From JBBDMC01 sp964441935 (GTDB lineage Bacteria; Pseudomonadota; Alphaproteobacteria; Rhizobiales; Kaistiaceae): a DNA stretch of 5,570 nucleotides. The stretch lies in NCBI GenBank assembly GCA_964441935.1, contig CAYTXI010000138.1:1-5570 (forward strand). Direction: 5' to 3'. This document shows, piece after piece, positions 4,848 to 5,570 of this stretch; position 1 is the first letter of the stretch, and each line of letters opens with the position of its first letter. Below the pieces are notes generated by a model. It was given only the letters and a program-made list of their open reading frames with translations. It searched no databases and had not been told where the DNA came from. Both the position numbers and the translations under genes were made by a program.

Positions 4848-5570
4848 TCAGTCCTCCCCTCGTTCCTCCTTGTCCTTTTCGCTCTCAGCGTCGTCGTCGT
4901 CGCGCGCTTTCAGCGCCGCGCCGAGGATGTCGCCGAGCGAGGCGCCGGAGGCGGTCGAGCCGTATTGGGCGACCGCCTCTTTTTCCTCGGCGATTTCGAG
5001 CGCCTTGATCGACACCGCGACTTTGCGGTTCTTCTTGTCGAAGTTGATAACCCGCGCGTCGACTTTCTCGCCCTTTGCGAAGCGGTCCGGCCGCTGCTCC
5101 GAGCGGTCGCGCGACAGATCCGACCGGCGGATGAACGCGGTGAGATCCGTGTCGGCGATCTTCACTCCGATGCCGTTGTCCTTGACCTCGATGACCTCGC
5201 ACGTGACCACGGCGCCCTTGTGGATTTCCCCGCCCGCCTGAGCGAACGGATCGCCGCCCACCTGCTTGATGCCAAGCGAGATGCGCTCCTTCTCGACGTC
5301 GATGTCGAGCACCTGGGCCTTGACCTGATCACCGCGGTTGTAGTCTTCGATGGCCTGTTCGCCCGGCCGGTTCCAGTCGAGATCCGACAGGTGGACCATG
5401 CCGTCGACATCGCCGTCGAGGCCGATGAACAGGCCGAACTCGGTCTTGTTCTTGACCTCGCCCTCGACGATCGTGCCCACCGGATATTTCTCCGCAAACG
5501 TCTCCCAGGGGTTGGCCAGGGTCTGCTTGAGGCCGAGCGAGATGCGGTGCGTCTCGTGGTTGACCCGGAT
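4848..5570 (-). CDS. rpsA: 30S ribosomal protein S1, C-terminal part (runs off the right edge)
   Basis: S1 is the large RNA-binding protein of the small ribosomal subunit that helps mRNA dock and unfold. The window holds the last 240 codons of a protein usually near 560 residues with six S1 (OB-fold) repeats. The visible part starts at the end of one repeat (IRVNHETHRISLGLKQ). The next repeat (about residues 21-84 of the partial) begins NPWETFAEKYPVGTIVEGEV and includes FGLFIGLDGDVDGMVHLSDL and ERISLGIKQ. The last (about 88-165) begins DPFAQAGGEIHKGAVVTCEV and includes AFIRRSDLS and RKVAVSIKA. The tail is acidic and Lys/Glu-rich (DDDDAESEKDKEERGED), as in alphaproteobacterial S1. The frame is open to position 5570. 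A GTG at 5480 inside this frame is an internal codon, not a start. A hairpin follows the stop. Confidence 0.97.
   Translation of the reverse strand: MRVNHETHRISLGLKQTLANPWETFAEKYPVGTIVEGEVKNKTEFGLFIGLDGDVDGMVHLSDLDWNRPGEQAIEDYNRGDQVKAQVLDIDVEKERISLGIKQVGGDPFAQAGGEIHKGAVVTCEVIEVKDNGIGVKIADTDLTAFIRRSDLSRDRSEQRPDRFAKGEKVDARVINFDKKNRKVAVSIKALEIAEEKEAVAQYGSTASGASLGDILGAALKARDDDDAESEKDKEERGED

Noticed and set aside
3638..5008. A 456-codon open frame on the plus strand, antisense to ihfB, sppA and the end of rpsA
   Set aside because: It crosses three real genes and two gaps on the other strand, its product is Arg/Asp/His/Pro-rich without motifs, and no ribosome-binding site or promoter supports it.
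4848..5480. A separate small S1-domain protein starting at the GTG at 5480
   Set aside because: The frame continues unbroken upstream to the window edge with good S1-repeat sequence, so this is the C-terminal part of full-length S1.
1..5570. CRISPR array, defence island, prophage, insertion sequence or tRNA gene
   Set aside because: No regularly spaced repeats, no transposase or integrase sequence, no terminal inverted repeats and no cloverleaf were seen; about 95% of the window is accounted for by conserved housekeeping genes on one strand.

Overview
The window is about 65% GC by eye and reads as ordinary chromosome of an alphaproteobacterium, most likely Hyphomicrobiales (Rhizobiales) or a close relative. 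The strongest sign is gene order. Every gene lies on the minus strand, and in transcription order they are rpsA (partial), sppA, ihfB, lapA, trpF, trpB, an 81-codon unknown gene, cutA and trpA (partial). The backbone rpsA-sppA-ihfB-lapA-trpF-trpB-trpA is the order I recall from rhizobial genomes, where cmk/aroA usually lie upstream and accD/folC downstream, outside this window. No mobile element, CRISPR array, tRNA or rRNA is visible.

Right part (5570-3387): the last 240 codons of ribosomal protein S1, a 133-bp gap holding a perfect 10-bp GC-rich hairpin (a likely terminator or attenuator), then sppA (membrane-anchored signal peptide peptidase) and, 24 bp later, ihfB (IHF beta subunit).

Middle part (3386-2265): lapA, a small two-helix membrane protein, then a 108-bp gap with a short degenerate hairpin, then trpF (phosphoribosylanthranilate isomerase).

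Left part (2268-1): a tightly packed block. trpF and trpB overlap by ATGA, orf81 starts 11 bp after trpB, cutA starts at a TTG overlapping the end of orf81 by 8 bp, and cutA and trpA overlap by ATGA. TrpF, TrpB and TrpA carry out the late steps of tryptophan synthesis, and TrpB and TrpA form the alpha2-beta2 tryptophan synthase.

The least ordinary feature is the pair orf81-cutA between trpB and trpA, which separates two genes that are normally adjacent. I see no convincing new multi-gene system. The other observations are modest: a Gly-rich insertion in TrpB, the hairpins, and a tandem Trp codon pair upstream of trpF.
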